A stretch of 64,000 nt of DNA from Mycobacterium sp. Root265. Its GTDB lineage: Bacteria; Actinomycetota; Actinomycetes; Mycobacteriales; Mycobacteriaceae. The notes under the pieces are model-generated. The model did no database searches. It was given only the letters and a program-made list of their open reading frames with translations, and was not told where the DNA came from. This document shows, in pieces, positions 49,856 to 60,622 of the stretch; the first letter of the stretch is position 1, and the number at the start of each line of letters is the position of its first letter. The translations under genes were made by a program, and so were the position numbers. Location of the stretch: NCBI RefSeq assembly GCF_001428895.1, contig NZ_LMJA01000001.1, positions 125,150 through 189,149 of the forward strand. Direction: 5' to 3'.

Positions 49856-49861
49856 ATTCTA
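49856..49861 (-). promoter_or_regulatory. Candidate -10 box for the MspA-like operon
   Basis: TAGAAT on the minus strand, 7 bases before GTG 49848, supports both the start choice and a leaderless transcript for the two-gene porin operon. Confidence 0.45.
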
Positions 49862-50051
49862 AGCAGATCCGGGCCCGCTGCGTGCGGGGCGGCGCCAGGG
49901 GCCGCTGATCGCAACCTCTCCGAAAAGCACTGCATGCCAACAGTTCACCGAATCGACGCCCAACGTTCAATGCTCGCGGTCGACGGACACGCGTTCCGTG
50001 GGCGAACAGGATTGACTCCGAACCGGGCCCGACTCCCTACTATGTGATTTC

Positions 50052-50918
50052 ATGATCATCGGGTGGCTGTTCCGGGCCATGGCGGGCCTCTTCGTGTTGT
50101 TCGCCCTCGCGGCATGCTCGGCCGGATCTCCGCCCGGCCCGCCGGGGACAGCTGAGGATTTCAAGGCCGGAGGCGGGGGCTCCGTCTCGGAGACCATGCC
50201 GCTCACCGGCCCGGCGCCTCAGGACGCGCCGAAGGCGCCGCCCGAAGTGCAACGCGATGTTGTCAAGACGGCCACCATCTCCATCACCGCGGACAACCCG
50301 GGGGACGCGGCGGACCGGGCATCTGCACAAGCCGGCGACGCCGGCGGACGCATCGACAGCCGTACCGAGTACGGCGGATCGGCGCTGGATCCGGCCCGGA
50401 TCACCCTCACCCTTCGGGTGCCCGCCGACAAGCTCGACGGTGTGATGGACGGCCTGAAAGGACTGGGCACCGTCCAGTCACTGGACATGCAGACCGAGGA
50501 CGTGACCAGTCAGCGGGTCGACCTGGACGCCCGCATCAAGGCACTGCAGACCTCGGTGGACCGCCTGCTGGCGATCATGCGCGACGCCCGCGACCCGTCG
50601 GCCCTCATCGAGGCGGAGAGCGCGCTGTCCCAGCGGCAGGCCGACCTGGACAGCTTGCGCGCCCAACGCGCGGCACTGGGGGAGCAGATCAGCTACAGCA
50701 CCATCACCGTCGATCTGGTCGCCGGGGAGACCGGCGGTCCCGCACCCGATGAGTACCGGGGTTTCCTCGGCCAGATGGAACGCGGCTGGGACGCCCTGGT
50801 CGACACCGGGTCCAACCTGCTGCTGCTCGTCGGTCTGTTGTTGCCCTGGGTCGGCGCCGCGATCGTCGGGCTCGCCGTGCTGTTCGGTCTGTACCGGCTG
50901 GTGCGGTTGCGCCGTTAA
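50052..50918 (+). CDS. DUF4349 lipoprotein
   Basis: A 288-residue lipoprotein. The lipobox is LAAC with Cys22. An acidic/Pro/Gly-rich linker follows, then the DUF4349 domain, starting around RDVVKTATISITADNPGDA, which contains a long helical, coiled-coil-like region at about 170-225. A C-terminal membrane helix (NLLLLVGLLLPWVGAAIVGLAVLFGLY) ends in a basic LVRLRR tail. The domain is common in envelope proteins with unknown function. TACTAT 8 bases before the ATG may be the -10. It overlaps the convergent qor stop by 4 bases. Confidence 0.85.
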   Translation: MIIGWLFRAMAGLFVLFALAACSAGSPPGPPGTAEDFKAGGGGSVSETMPLTGPAPQDAPKAPPEVQRDVVKTATISITADNPGDAADRASAQAGDAGGRIDSRTEYGGSALDPARITLTLRVPADKLDGVMDGLKGLGTVQSLDMQTEDVTSQRVDLDARIKALQTSVDRLLAIMRDARDPSALIEAESALSQRQADLDSLRAQRAALGEQISYSTITVDLVAGETGGPAPDEYRGFLGQMERGWDALVDTGSNLLLLVGLLLPWVGAAIVGLAVLFGLYRLVRLRR

Positions 50919-51886
50919 GGCACCAGCACCACCGAACCGACGGTCCGGCGACCCTGCAGATCGGTGTGCGCCCGCGCGGCCTCGGCCAGCGGGTAACGCT
51001 CACTGACCGTGATGGTGATGGAACCGTCGGCGATGGCGTTGATCACTTCGCCTGCCCGCCAGGCGAACTCATCGGCGGTGCGGGTGTAGGCGCCCAGGCT
51101 GGGCCGGGTCAGGAACACCGAACCGGCGGTATTGAGCCGCTGCGGATCGAATGCGGGCACCGGCCCGCTCGCGGCACCGAACAGGGCCAGCGTGCCGCGC
51201 ACCGCAAGGCTGGCCAGGCTGGCCTCGAAGGTGGAGGCGCCCACCCCGTCGTACACCGCGGCGACTCCGCCGTTGCTCAGCCTCTTGACGGTGGCGCCGA
51301 ACTCCTCGGCGTCCTCCGGGTACTCCAGCACCTCGACCGCACCGGCCTGCCGGGACAGTTCGGCCTTCTCCGGGGTCGACGCGGTGGTGATCACCCTGGT
51401 CCCCAGGCTGGTGGCCCACTGGGTCAGGATCAGACCCACACCGCCGGCGCCGGCATGCACCAGGATCGTGTCATTGGACTGCACGGCGTACACGGATTTC
51501 AGCAGGTAGTGCGCCGTCATCCCCTTCAGCAAGGCCGATGCCACCGCATCCGGGGCCACGGCGTCGGGCACGTACGCGACGTAATCGGCTGGTGCGACGG
51601 AGAAATCGGCGTAGGCGCCGACGGCGTTGGCGGTGACCACCCGGTCCCCGACGGCCAGGGCCGCGACATCCTCACCCACCGCGGCGACCGTGCCGCACAC
51701 CTCGCTGCCCGAGACGAACGGGAGCTCGCGCGGATACTGTCCCGAGCGGAAATAGGTGTCGATGAAGTTGACGCCGATCGCCTCTGCCTTGATGAGCACC
51801 TGGCCGGGGCCGGGCGACGGCGCATCCTTCTCGACGTAGTTCAGGACCTCGGGTCCGCCGGTCTGGGCAACTTCGATGGCATGCAT
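50915..51886 (-). CDS. qor: Quinone oxidoreductase / zeta-crystallin family (Qor)
   Basis: A 323-residue medium-chain dehydrogenase of the quinone reductase type, without the catalytic zinc cysteine ladder. IGVNFIDTYFRSGQYP is the QOR signature, HAGAGGVGLILTQ is the NADPH-binding motif, and VYDGVGASTF is another. The start at ATG 51886 (MHAIEV) agrees with the M. tuberculosis Rv1454c protein; ATG 51901 is a possible alternative. It is divergent from the ATP-grasp gene, 17 bases away. Confidence 0.92.
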   Translation of the reverse strand: MHAIEVAQTGGPEVLNYVEKDAPSPGPGQVLIKAEAIGVNFIDTYFRSGQYPRELPFVSGSEVCGTVAAVGEDVAALAVGDRVVTANAVGAYADFSVAPADYVAYVPDAVAPDAVASALLKGMTAHYLLKSVYAVQSNDTILVHAGAGGVGLILTQWATSLGTRVITTASTPEKAELSRQAGAVEVLEYPEDAEEFGATVKRLSNGGVAAVYDGVGASTFEASLASLAVRGTLALFGAASGPVPAFDPQRLNTAGSVFLTRPSLGAYTRTADEFAWRAGEVINAIADGSITITVSERYPLAEAARAHTDLQGRRTVGSVVLVP

Positions 51887-51903
51887 ATCTCTATCATCCA
51901 TAT

Positions 51904-52842
51904 GTGAAGCTGGCCCGTCCCGACGTGTTCCATCCCCGCATCGTGTTCGCCAGTTGCGCGGCACTTCCCGAAGGCGACAGCGATGACGACGGCCTGGTCG
52001 AGGCCCTGCGTGCGCGCGGCCTGCCGGTCAGCTGGAAATCCTGGGACGACCCGGCCACCCTGGACGCCGACCTGGTGATCTTGCGCGCCACCTGGGACTA
52101 CAGCGAGCGCCTCGACGAATTCCTGACCTGGACCCGGGCGGTGCGCAACCTGCTGAATCCGCCGGAGATGGTGGCCTGGAGCACCGACAAGCACTATCTG
52201 CTGGACCTGGCGAAGGACGGTCTGCCGATCGTCCCCACCCGCTACTACGCGGTCGGCGAGACGGTGCCGGCACCCGAGGGCGAAGTGGTGGTCAAACCCG
52301 CCGTCGGCGCCGGGTCGGTGGGCGCGCAACGCTTCGTCGACCCCCGCTCGGCGGTGGCCCACGCCGAGGCGTTACAGGCCAAGGGCCGCGCCGTGCTGGT
52401 GCAGCCCTATGACCGGCGGATCTCCGGCGGGGAGACGGCGCTGGTATTTCTCAACGGCCGGCCCTCACACGCCTTCACCAAGGGCCCGATCCTGCCGCCG
52501 GCCGGGCGCGGACCGCAGTTCGAGCAGACCGGGACGTTCGCCGCGGAGAAACTCGGCGCCGCCGATCCCGCCGACGAGGTGTGGGAGGTCGGCCACGCCG
52601 CGGTCGCCTCTGCGACGACACGGTTCGGCATCCCCGCACGCGATCTGCTCTACGCCCGCGTCGACGTCATCGGCGGAGCCCGCGACCCGCGGCTGCTGGA
52701 ACTCGAACTCGTCGAACCGTCGCTGGGTTTCCGCCAGCTCGTCGCGACCGAGAAGCGGCGCGCCGAACGCGATTACGCGCTCGGGGTGGAGGCGGCCCTG
52801 ACCCGCCTGGGGCTGGGCCCACTGTCACACCGCGGGGCGTGA
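51904..52842 (+). CDS. ATP-grasp domain protein
   Basis: A 312-residue protein with the ATP-grasp architecture: an N-terminal part with ILRATWDYSERL, then LPIVPTRYYAVGE, the ATP-binding EVVVKPAVGAGSVGAQ, and LLELELVEPSLGFRQL, which carries the metal ligands. Such enzymes join an amino group to an acyl phosphate, as in glutathione or peptide ligation; the substrate here is unknown. GTG 51904 is close to the qor start. The next gene starts inside its stop (GTGA). Confidence 0.82.
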   Translation: MKLARPDVFHPRIVFASCAALPEGDSDDDGLVEALRARGLPVSWKSWDDPATLDADLVILRATWDYSERLDEFLTWTRAVRNLLNPPEMVAWSTDKHYLLDLAKDGLPIVPTRYYAVGETVPAPEGEVVVKPAVGAGSVGAQRFVDPRSAVAHAEALQAKGRAVLVQPYDRRISGGETALVFLNGRPSHAFTKGPILPPAGRGPQFEQTGTFAAEKLGAADPADEVWEVGHAAVASATTRFGIPARDLLYARVDVIGGARDPRLLELELVEPSLGFRQLVATEKRRAERDYALGVEAALTRLGLGPLSHRGA

Positions 52843-53186
52843 TCCCGGTGTTCGATGCTGATGATGTCCAGCGCATCGCGCTGTCGTTACCCGAGACCAG
52901 GGAGAAGGAGCGCTGGGGGCATCCGACATTTGACGTGGCGGGCAAGATGTTCCTCACCGTGCCCGACGATCAGACGTCATTTGCGGTGCGCTGCCCACGA
53001 TTTGATCGCGAGGAGCTGATCGCCGCCGAGCCGCGCAAGTTCTGGGTGCCGCCACACGAAGCGCCCTCGGCGTGGGTGCGGGTCCGGCTCGACGCGGTGG
53101 AAGACCTCGCCGAGCTGCACGACATTCTGCTGGACTCCTGGCGGCAGGCGGCCCCGAGCAGGCTCACCGACATCGAGGACTCCTGA
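52839..53186 (+). CDS. MmcQ/YjbR family protein
   Basis: A 115-residue protein of the MmcQ/YjbR superfamily: LPETREKERWGHPTFDVAGKMFL near the N-terminus and KFWVPPHEAPSAWVRVRLD in the middle. The fold resembles DNA-binding cyclic-repressor proteins but the role is unknown. It is coupled to the ATP-grasp gene by GTGA and ends 6 bases from the stop of the convergent ABC gene. Confidence 0.85.
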   Translation: MIPVFDADDVQRIALSLPETREKERWGHPTFDVAGKMFLTVPDDQTSFAVRCPRFDREELIAAEPRKFWVPPHEAPSAWVRVRLDAVEDLAELHDILLDSWRQAAPSRLTDIEDS

Positions 53187-53192
53187 GGACTG

Positions 53193-54248
<1,056 letters not shown>

Positions 54249-54268
54249 GCCTGTACAACCTCGCTTGT

Positions 54269-55084
54269 CTAGTACTTGACCGCGCCGCCGCTGATCCCTT
54301 GGACCAAGCGTCGCTGGATGAAGAAGCTGGCGATGACGACCGGGATGATCGCGATCATGATCGCCGCACTCATGGTGCCGATCTGCACACCCCGGAAGGT
54401 GTTGAAGTTCGCGATCGCCACCGGCAGGATCGCCGCGTTGCCCGGCGCCAGGATCAGCCCATAGAACAGGTCGTTCCAGGACAACGTGAACCCGAAGATG
54501 CCCGCGGCTCCGATACCCGGGTACACCTGTGGGAGCACCACCATCCGGAACGCCTGCCAGCGGGTGAATCCGTCCACCCGGGCCTGCTCCTCCAGCGAGG
54601 CGGGTACCGCCTCGAAGAAGCCGATCAGGAACCAGGTGACCAGTGGCAGCACGAAGGACAGGTGCGCGAAGATCACCGGTGCCAGGGTGTCGGTCATCCG
54701 CAGCGCCTGCGCCATGGTCAGGAACGGGAACACCATCACCGCCGGCGGGACCACCTGGGCGGCAAGCATTCCGAATCGGGTCAGCGATCCGCCGGCCCGG
54801 TACTTGGCGATCACGTAGGCGCCCATGCTGCCGACGACGAGGCTGATCGCGACGGTGATGATGCCGACCAGTGCGCTGCGGCCGGCGGCGGCGAACACCC
54901 CGGACTCGAACACGGCCTGCCAGTTCGCCAGGCTGGGAGCGAAGGCGAACAGGAACGGTTCCGACATCTGTTGGGGTGTCTTGAAACTCGCCAAGGCCAC
55001 CCAGACGATGGGGAACAGGACGAAGATGAACGCCGCGGTGAGCACTGCGAGGCGCAGGACCTCGAGCGGGCGCAACTTGTTCAT
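54269..55084 (-). CDS. Carbohydrate ABC transporter permease (MalG/UgpE type)
   Basis: A 271-residue membrane protein with six helices. The EAA loop is in [21 protein letters not shown], which contacts the ATPase. The start ATG overlaps the stop of the preceding permease (ATGA). It belongs to the CUT1-type importer. Confidence 0.92.
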   Translation of the reverse strand: MNKLRPLEVLRLAVLTAAFIFVLFPIVWVALASFKTPQQMSEPFLFAFAPSLANWQAVFESGVFAAAGRSALVGIITVAISLVVGSMGAYVIAKYRAGGSLTRFGMLAAQVVPPAVMVFPFLTMAQALRMTDTLAPVIFAHLSFVLPLVTWFLIGFFEAVPASLEEQARVDGFTRWQAFRMVVLPQVYPGIGAAGIFGFTLSWNDLFYGLILAPGNAAILPVAIANFNTFRGVQIGTMSAAIMIAIIPVVIASFFIQRRLVQGISGGAVKY

Positions 55085-55950
55085 CGGGCGCTGCTCCGCT
55101 CGGCGGCGCGGTTGCGTTCCATCGCACGGAACGCCGCCACGATGACCACCAGGACGAGGGCCAGCACGATGAAGGCCATGGCGCTGGCCTGTGCGAGCCG
55201 GAAGAACTGGATGCCTTCGAGGTACATGAAGTACTGCAGCGTCTGGGTTTCGGTGCCCGGGCCGCCGCGGGTGGTGGCATAGATGTACTCGAAGACCCGC
55301 AGGGCGTCCAGCCCGCGCAGCAGCACCGCGACGGTGAGCACCGGCGCGAGCATCGGGATCAGCACCCGGCGCAACCGGTAGACCGGACCGGCCCCGTCGA
55401 CCCGGGCCGCCTCCATGGGTTGTTTGGGCATCGACTCCAGGCCGGCCAGGATCAGCAGCACCATGAACGGCGTCCACTGCCAGACATCGATGAAGGCCAG
55501 CGTCAGCAACGCCTTCCCGGCACCGAAGAAGTCGTAATCGGCGCCCACCGCGTGCAGCAACGCCGGCACCGCGCCGATCTGATCGTTGAGCAGGAAGCGG
55601 AAGATCAGCCCGACCGCGATCGGGGTGATGAACATGGGCGCGAGCACGATTGCACGGGACAGATCTTTGGCCCAGCGCTGCTGGTGCAGGGCCAGCGCGA
55701 GCGCGAAGCCGAGAACCAGCTCCAGACTGACCGCGATCACGACATACATGGCGGTGGTCGCAAACGCCTCCCAGAACGCCGGATTGGTCAGGGCGCCGGT
55801 GAAATTGGCAGTGCCCACGAAATCGGGTTGGGCGCGATCGGTCAGCTTGTAGTCGGTCACTGACAGATACGCCGCATAACAGAGCGGGAATCCGACGGCC
55901 ACGGCGAACAGGGCGAGCAGCGGAGTGAGCATGCCGTACTTGAACTTCAT
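55081..55950 (-). CDS. Carbohydrate ABC transporter permease (MalF/UgpA type)
   Basis: A 289-residue membrane protein with the EAA loop [21 protein letters not shown] and six helices. It is the other half of the importer with the downstream permease. It starts 41 bases after the binding-protein stop. Confidence 0.92.
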   Translation of the reverse strand: MKFKYGMLTPLLALFAVAVGFPLCYAAYLSVTDYKLTDRAQPDFVGTANFTGALTNPAFWEAFATTAMYVVIAVSLELVLGFALALALHQQRWAKDLSRAIVLAPMFITPIAVGLIFRFLLNDQIGAVPALLHAVGADYDFFGAGKALLTLAFIDVWQWTPFMVLLILAGLESMPKQPMEAARVDGAGPVYRLRRVLIPMLAPVLTVAVLLRGLDALRVFEYIYATTRGGPGTETQTLQYFMYLEGIQFFRLAQASAMAFIVLALVLVVIVAAFRAMERNRAAERSSAR

Positions 55951-55991
55951 CTAGGACACCTCCGCTGTGGTGGCCGCCGGATTCCCTACGG

Positions 55992-57290
55992 TCACTGCTG
56001 GATCCGCTCCGCAGCTGCCTGCGCATCGCGCAGTGCGTCGGCGACGCTCTTGTTCCCCGCGGCGGCATCGTTGAGCTCGGTGCCGACCGCCTGGATCATC
56101 TCCTCGCCGCCCTTGCCCTGGGTGAGCGGTGCCGCGTCGGCCAGGATCTCGCCGACCGTCTTGTAGTAGTCGGCACCGTACCCGTCGGCGAGCACCTTCG
56201 GGTCGGTCAGCGAACCCTGCCGGATCACGGCACCACCGTCGGCGACCCGCTCGGCGTCGATCGCGGGTGAGGTCACCCAGGAGGCGAACGCCCAGGCGGC
56301 ATCGGCCGCCCCGGAGTTGGCGGGGATGGCCCAGCTCCACAGTCCCAGCGCGGATTTGCCGCCGGGGATGGGAGCGAGGGCGAACTGCCCGGCACGTTCT
56401 GCCGACGCGCCTTCGGGGTCGTTGAGCGCGGGCAGGTTCCAGTTGTAGCCGATCATCGATGCGGACATACCGCTGGAGACGGAGCGGAACGCCTCATCGA
56501 AACCCCAGGACAGGCTGTTGGCCGGGGCCGCGGTCTTGTAGGTCTCGATATAGGCGTCCAGGGCCCGGGCGGCTTCGGGGGTGTCCAGCGAGGGCTTGCC
56601 GTCCTCACCGTAGATCGAGCCGCCGGCGGCGAACAGCCAGTTGGCCCACTCCTCGAAGATCTTGTAGCCGCGCTGCGGCTGCATCGCGATGCCCGCGCGG
56701 TCGGCGGTCTTGAGCCGCTGCGAGGTGGCCACCAGGGCGTCCAGATCAGTGGGGACGCTCTGCCCGGCGGAGGTGAGATCGCCGGTGTTGTAGATGTAGC
56801 CGAGGGCGTAGTTGTAGAACGGCACACCGTAGGTGGTGCCCTCGACATCGGTGATGGCCGTCAGCGAGTCGAAGAAACCGTCGGGCTGGTAATCCGGGGT
56901 CGCGGCGATCCGGTCGTTGAGCGGCTCCAGGAAGCCGGCGTCGGCGAAGTCGTCCATCCACGGGTTGTCCACCACGATGAGGTCGTAGGCGGGCTGCGAG
57001 GCCTGGAACGAGGACACCAGGCGGTCACGCATCTGGTCGAAGGTCATGGTCTCGATCTCGACCTTGATATCGGGATACTTCTGATTGAACTGCCCGACAA
57101 GGCCTTTCACGATATCGGTATCGGGCACGTTCTCCATCAGCACCCGCACCGTGGCGTTGGTGTCGGTGGGGATCTCACCCAGACCCGACGAGCTCTGCTC
57201 GCCGGAGCCGCCGCTGCCCGCGCAGCCGGCCAGGGTCAGGCTGGTGGCGGCGATGATCGCTGGCAACCAGCGCAAGGTTGGGATTTTCAT
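55992..57290 (-). CDS. Sugar-binding lipoprotein of the ABC importer
   Basis: A 432-residue solute-binding protein of the family 1 type. Lipobox LAGC with Cys23, then a Gly/Ser linker. MENVPDTDIVKGLVGQFNQKYPDI and VDNPWMDDFADAGFLEPL are typical of sugar-binding proteins, and GLWSWAIPANSGAADAAW lies near the C-lobe. It binds the substrate outside the membrane; identity unknown, but linkage to a kinase and an SDR suggests a polyol or sugar. Confidence 0.92.
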   Translation of the reverse strand: MKIPTLRWLPAIIAATSLTLAGCAGSGGSGEQSSSGLGEIPTDTNATVRVLMENVPDTDIVKGLVGQFNQKYPDIKVEIETMTFDQMRDRLVSSFQASQPAYDLIVVDNPWMDDFADAGFLEPLNDRIAATPDYQPDGFFDSLTAITDVEGTTYGVPFYNYALGYIYNTGDLTSAGQSVPTDLDALVATSQRLKTADRAGIAMQPQRGYKIFEEWANWLFAAGGSIYGEDGKPSLDTPEAARALDAYIETYKTAAPANSLSWGFDEAFRSVSSGMSASMIGYNWNLPALNDPEGASAERAGQFALAPIPGGKSALGLWSWAIPANSGAADAAWAFASWVTSPAIDAERVADGGAVIRQGSLTDPKVLADGYGADYYKTVGEILADAAPLTQGKGGEEMIQAVGTELNDAAAGNKSVADALRDAQAAAERIQQ

Positions 57291-57342
57291 GGTCCTCTTC
57301 TCTTTGTCCTGGTGGATCGGGCGTGTGCGGGGGTGGGTGGCC

Positions 57343-58131
57343 TCAATCCATGTAGGCACCGCCGTTGACCGACAGTGCTTCTCCGGTGATGAACCGGGCA
57401 TCCTCGGAGACCAGGAACGCCACCGCGCGGGCGACGTCGTCGGGGGTCTGCAGCCGCCCCAGGGGGGTGGCCTCGACCCAGGACTTACGCACACCGTCGG
57501 GAGTGGAGCCGGTGAGCAGCGCCTCCCACTCCAGCTCGCGGGACTGCATCGGGGTGGCGACGAAGCCGGGGCACACGCTGTTGACCGTGATGCCCTGGGG
57601 GGCAAGCTCGAAGGCCATGGCCTGAGTGAGGCCGAGGACACCGAACTTGGAGGCCACATAGTCCGCCAGGAACGGCACCCGGCCCTGCTTGGCCGCCATG
57701 GACGCGGTGTTGACGATGGTGCCGCGCACCCCGGTGCGGATCATCGCCCGCGCCGCGGCCTGGCCACACAGGAAGACACCCTTGAGGTTGATGTCGAGGC
57801 TGCGGTCCAGCTGGTCGGTGGACACGTCGACGAAGCGGGCCATCGCCGAGATGCCGGCGTTGCTGACCCAGGCGTGCAGGCCCACCCGGTCGGCCACATC
57901 GTCGGCCAGGCGCGCCGATCCGGCGGCGTCGGTGACGTCGAGCTGGGCTGCCTCGTGCCCGGTTCCGCTCAGAGCGTCGCGGGTTTGTTCGGCGGCCTCG
58001 GCGTCGATGTCGGAGACGATGACCCGCCAGCCCCGCTGGGCGAGGGTGGTGGCGATCGCCCGGCCGATACCCGATCCCGCGCCGGTGACGACGGCGGTCT
58101 GGGTGTTGGCGGTGGTGTCGGGGGAGGTCAT
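57343..58131 (-). CDS. SDR-family polyol/sugar dehydrogenase
   Basis: A 262-residue short-chain dehydrogenase. NAD(P) motif GAGSGIG at 17-23, NAG at 91-93, catalytic S144, Y158 and K162 (YVASK). The overall sequence resembles polyol-type members (galactitol or sorbitol dehydrogenase), but specificity is uncertain. ATG 58131 overlaps the FGGY kinase stop by 4 bases, so a coupled two-step route (polyol to ketose, then phosphorylation) is likely. Confidence 0.9.
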   Translation of the reverse strand: MTSPDTTANTQTAVVTGAGSGIGRAIATTLAQRGWRVIVSDIDAEAAEQTRDALSGTGHEAAQLDVTDAAGSARLADDVADRVGLHAWVSNAGISAMARFVDVSTDQLDRSLDINLKGVFLCGQAAARAMIRTGVRGTIVNTASMAAKQGRVPFLADYVASKFGVLGLTQAMAFELAPQGITVNSVCPGFVATPMQSRELEWEALLTGSTPDGVRKSWVEATPLGRLQTPDDVARAVAFLVSEDARFITGEALSVNGGAYMD

Positions 58132-59615
58132 GGCCGGGCCTTTCGGGCGATGCGGTGGGAGATGGGGGTCAGCACGTCACCGAGTTCACGCCACTGGGCG
58201 TAGGCCTCGGCATACCGGTCGACGTGCCTCGGGTCGGGGATGACGGGTTCGCCGACGGTCTGGAACATCGCGGTGCTGTCCCAGCCGTCCAGCAGCCCGG
58301 TGCCGACCGCGGCGATCACCGCGGCGCCCAGCGAGGCCCCCGGGTGACCGACGATCGGGGAGAGCGGGGTGTCCAGCACGTCGGCCAGGATCTGCTTCCA
58401 CAGCACCGAACGGCTACCGCCGTTGGTGACCAGTGCCCGGTGCAGTGGCACCCCCATGGAGGCGAACACCTCGGTGTGATGTCGGAAACCGTAGGCGATC
58501 GCCTCCAGCACCGACCGGTACATGTCGGCGCGGTTGTGGGCGAGGTCGAGGCCGACGAACGCGCCGCGTAGATCGGGATCGTGCAGTGGGCTCTTCTCGC
58601 CGAGAAAGTAGGGCAGGCAGAGGATCTCGCCTGGGTTGCGGGTGTCGGCCTCATCGTCGAGGGCCACCAGGTCGATGCCACCGGACAGGGTCTGGAACCA
58701 GCGGATCAGGCTGCCGCTGGTGGCCATGCAGCCGTTGGGCAGCCACCGCCCGGGCACCGGGTGGGCGTCGAGGTAGAGCCGGGCATCGATGACGGGTTGA
58801 TCGGCGGCGGCCAGGATGTCGCCGGCGCCACCGAGTTTCACCAGCCAGTCGCCCTCGGCATTGATGCCCGCGGCGTACGCGGAGAGCACATGGTCCGCGC
58901 CGCCGACGATCAGCGGCAGGCCGGGCCTCAGTCCGGTGGCCTCGGCGGCCGCGACGCTCAGCTCACCGGCCAGGCTGCCGGGGGCGAGCACGGCGGGCAC
59001 CAGTTCCGGGGACAGGCCGGCCGCGCTGTACATCGGCTCGAAGCGTTCGCCGTCGACGGTGCCCAGACCGGATTCCAGCGCCCAGTTCAGTTCGACATGC
59101 GCGGGTGCACCGAGCGCCATCAGCACCCAGTCGTAGGAGCCGACCAGATGTGCCGTGCGGCTCCAATTGTCGGGTTCGTGGCGTTGCAACCACAGCGCGG
59201 TCGGGCCCACCGACTGTTGGGTGACCGCGGAACCGGTTGCGCGCAGTACGGTCTCGCCGTCGAGTGCGTGCGCAAGCTCGGTGATCTCGGCGGTGGCGCG
59301 GGCATCGTTCTGGAGCAGTGCGCGCCGGACGGGTGCGCCGCTGCCGTCCACCGCTACGACGGCCGGGACCATGCCGGTGGTGGACAGTGCGCCGATTCGG
59401 TCGGGGGTGACGCCGGAGGTGGCCAGCACGTCGCGGATCCCGGCATGCACATTGTGTAGCCATTGGGTCGGGTCGGCCTCTGCGTGGCCGGGGGCAGCGG
59501 AGAACAACTGGGCGTCGTGGGTGGCCTGGGCGACGATGCGGGCTCGGCCGATATCGACGAGCACGGTCTTGGTACCGGTGGTGCCGATATCAATGCCGAT
59601 GGTGAACTCCGGCAT
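58128..59615 (-). CDS. FGGY-family carbohydrate kinase (xylulokinase-like)
   Basis: A 495-residue kinase. The phosphate-1 loop DIGTTGTKT is at residues 9-17, and LLQNDARATAEI, LVKLGGAGDIL and LVTNGGSRSVLWKQILADVL are FGGY markers. The fold and length match xylulokinase and related ketose or polyol kinases. I start at ATG 59615, which has GAAGGGATGG upstream; an upstream frame extension lacks support. It is the first gene of the operon, behind the promoter at 59663-59691. Confidence 0.9.
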   Translation of the reverse strand: MPEFTIGIDIGTTGTKTVLVDIGRARIVAQATHDAQLFSAAPGHAEADPTQWLHNVHAGIRDVLATSGVTPDRIGALSTTGMVPAVVAVDGSGAPVRRALLQNDARATAEITELAHALDGETVLRATGSAVTQQSVGPTALWLQRHEPDNWSRTAHLVGSYDWVLMALGAPAHVELNWALESGLGTVDGERFEPMYSAAGLSPELVPAVLAPGSLAGELSVAAAEATGLRPGLPLIVGGADHVLSAYAAGINAEGDWLVKLGGAGDILAAADQPVIDARLYLDAHPVPGRWLPNGCMATSGSLIRWFQTLSGGIDLVALDDEADTRNPGEILCLPYFLGEKSPLHDPDLRGAFVGLDLAHNRADMYRSVLEAIAYGFRHHTEVFASMGVPLHRALVTNGGSRSVLWKQILADVLDTPLSPIVGHPGASLGAAVIAAVGTGLLDGWDSTAMFQTVGEPVIPDPRHVDRYAEAYAQWRELGDVLTPISHRIARKARP

Positions 59616-59662
59616 GCCATCCCTTCGGTCGATGTCCGCCCTGCATTTGTTGCGGTGGGACC

Positions 59663-59691
59663 ACAATACTGACTCTGTTATATTCTCACAA
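59663..59691 (-). promoter_or_regulatory. Sigma-70-type promoter of the catabolic operon
   Basis: On the minus strand, -35 TTGTGA (59686-59691), exactly 17 bases, then -10 TATTGT (59663-59668). The predicted transcript starts near 59656, giving about a 40-base leader with the ribosome binding site before ATG 59615. It is the strongest promoter match I see in the window. Confidence 0.6.
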
Positions 59692-59699
59692 GACTTGTG
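59687..59699. promoter_or_regulatory. Perfect palindrome over the -35 box, candidate DeoR operator
   Basis: CACAAG-A-CTTGTG, 6-bp arms with one central base. It covers the -35 element of the minus-strand promoter, where a repressor would block RNA polymerase. The DeoR gene of the island lies 1.6 kb away. Confidence 0.5.
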
Positions 59700-59734
59700 C
59701 AACAGTCACGACAACTCACGAGAAATCCCTGGAT

Positions 59735-59740
59735 TACTGT
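59735..59740 (+). promoter_or_regulatory. Candidate -10 box for the BtpA-family gene
   Basis: TACTGT followed by a leader of about 60 bases to ATG 59807, with GCGGAGAGG as ribosome binding site. It overlaps a TGTGATT motif (59738-59744) also found near the DeoR start, and a TAAC/GTTA inverted repeat at 59748-59760 follows. Confidence 0.4.
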
Positions 59741-59806
59741 GATTTAGTAACATACGGTTAACCCAGCACAGCTCTGAAATCCCAGACCACGCGGAGAGGC
59801 GCCCCC

Positions 59807-60622
59807 ATGACCAGTTGGCTCGATGACGTATTTGCCGTGCAGAAGCCCGTGATCGCCATGCTGCATCTGGCGGCGCTGCCGGGTGATCCCGGTTTCGACT
59901 CGGCTGCGGGTATTCAGGCGGTCGTCGATCGCGCGAAGGAAGAACTGGCCGCCCTGCAGGAGGGCGGCGTCGACGGTGTCATGGTCTCCAACGAGTTCAG
60001 CCTGCCGTATCTGACCAAGACCGAACCGATCACCGCCATCACCATGGCCCGGGTGATCGGTGAGCTGCTGTCCGATTTCACGGTGCCCTACGGCGTGAAC
60101 GTGCTGTGGGACGGTCGCGCCTCGATCGACCTGGCGGTGGCCACCGGCGCCCAGTGGGTGCGGGAGATCTTCACCGGCGTCTACGCCAGCGATTTCGGCC
60201 TGTGGGACACCAACGTGGGCGAGGTGGCGCGGCACCGCCACCGGGTCGGAGGCGCCGGGGTGAAGCTGCTGTTCAACATCGTCCCGGAGTCGGCGGTCTA
60301 CCTCGCCGACCGTGATCTGGCCTCGGTCACCGCCACCACGGTCTTCGCGACCAAGCCCGATGCCATCTGCGTGTCCGGTCTGACCGCGGGGGCGTCCACC
60401 GACACCCAGGCGCTGCGGGTGGTCAAGGACAACGCCGGCGCGGTACCGGTTTTTGTGAATACCGGTGTGCGCGCACACAATGCGGCCGAACAGCTGTCCA
60501 TCGCCGACGGCGCGGTCGTGGGCACCTACTTCAAGAAGGACGGGGTGTTCGAGAACCGCGCGGTGGCCTCCCGGGCCGCGGAACTGATGGACGCGGTGAA
60601 GGAATTCCGAAAGTCGCTGTGA
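59807..60622 (+). CDS. BtpA/SgcQ family TIM-barrel protein
   Basis: A 271-residue protein of the BtpA family. MLHLAALPGDPGF near the N-terminus, GVDGVMVSNEFSLPY, YGVNVLWDGRASIDLA and TGVYASDFG are family-type motifs. BtpA was first linked to photosystem I assembly in cyanobacteria; SgcQ of E. coli is in a carbohydrate cluster. Here it stands between the catabolic operon and an inositol-phosphatase-like gene, on the opposite strand to the kinase. It may act as an aldolase, epimerase or isomerase on a sugar phosphate; that is inference. The stop overlaps the next GTG. Confidence 0.85.
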   Translation: MTSWLDDVFAVQKPVIAMLHLAALPGDPGFDSAAGIQAVVDRAKEELAALQEGGVDGVMVSNEFSLPYLTKTEPITAITMARVIGELLSDFTVPYGVNVLWDGRASIDLAVATGAQWVREIFTGVYASDFGLWDTNVGEVARHRHRVGGAGVKLLFNIVPESAVYLADRDLASVTATTVFATKPDAICVSGLTAGASTDTQALRVVKDNAGAVPVFVNTGVRAHNAAEQLSIADGAVVGTYFKKDGVFENRAVASRAAELMDAVKEFRKSL

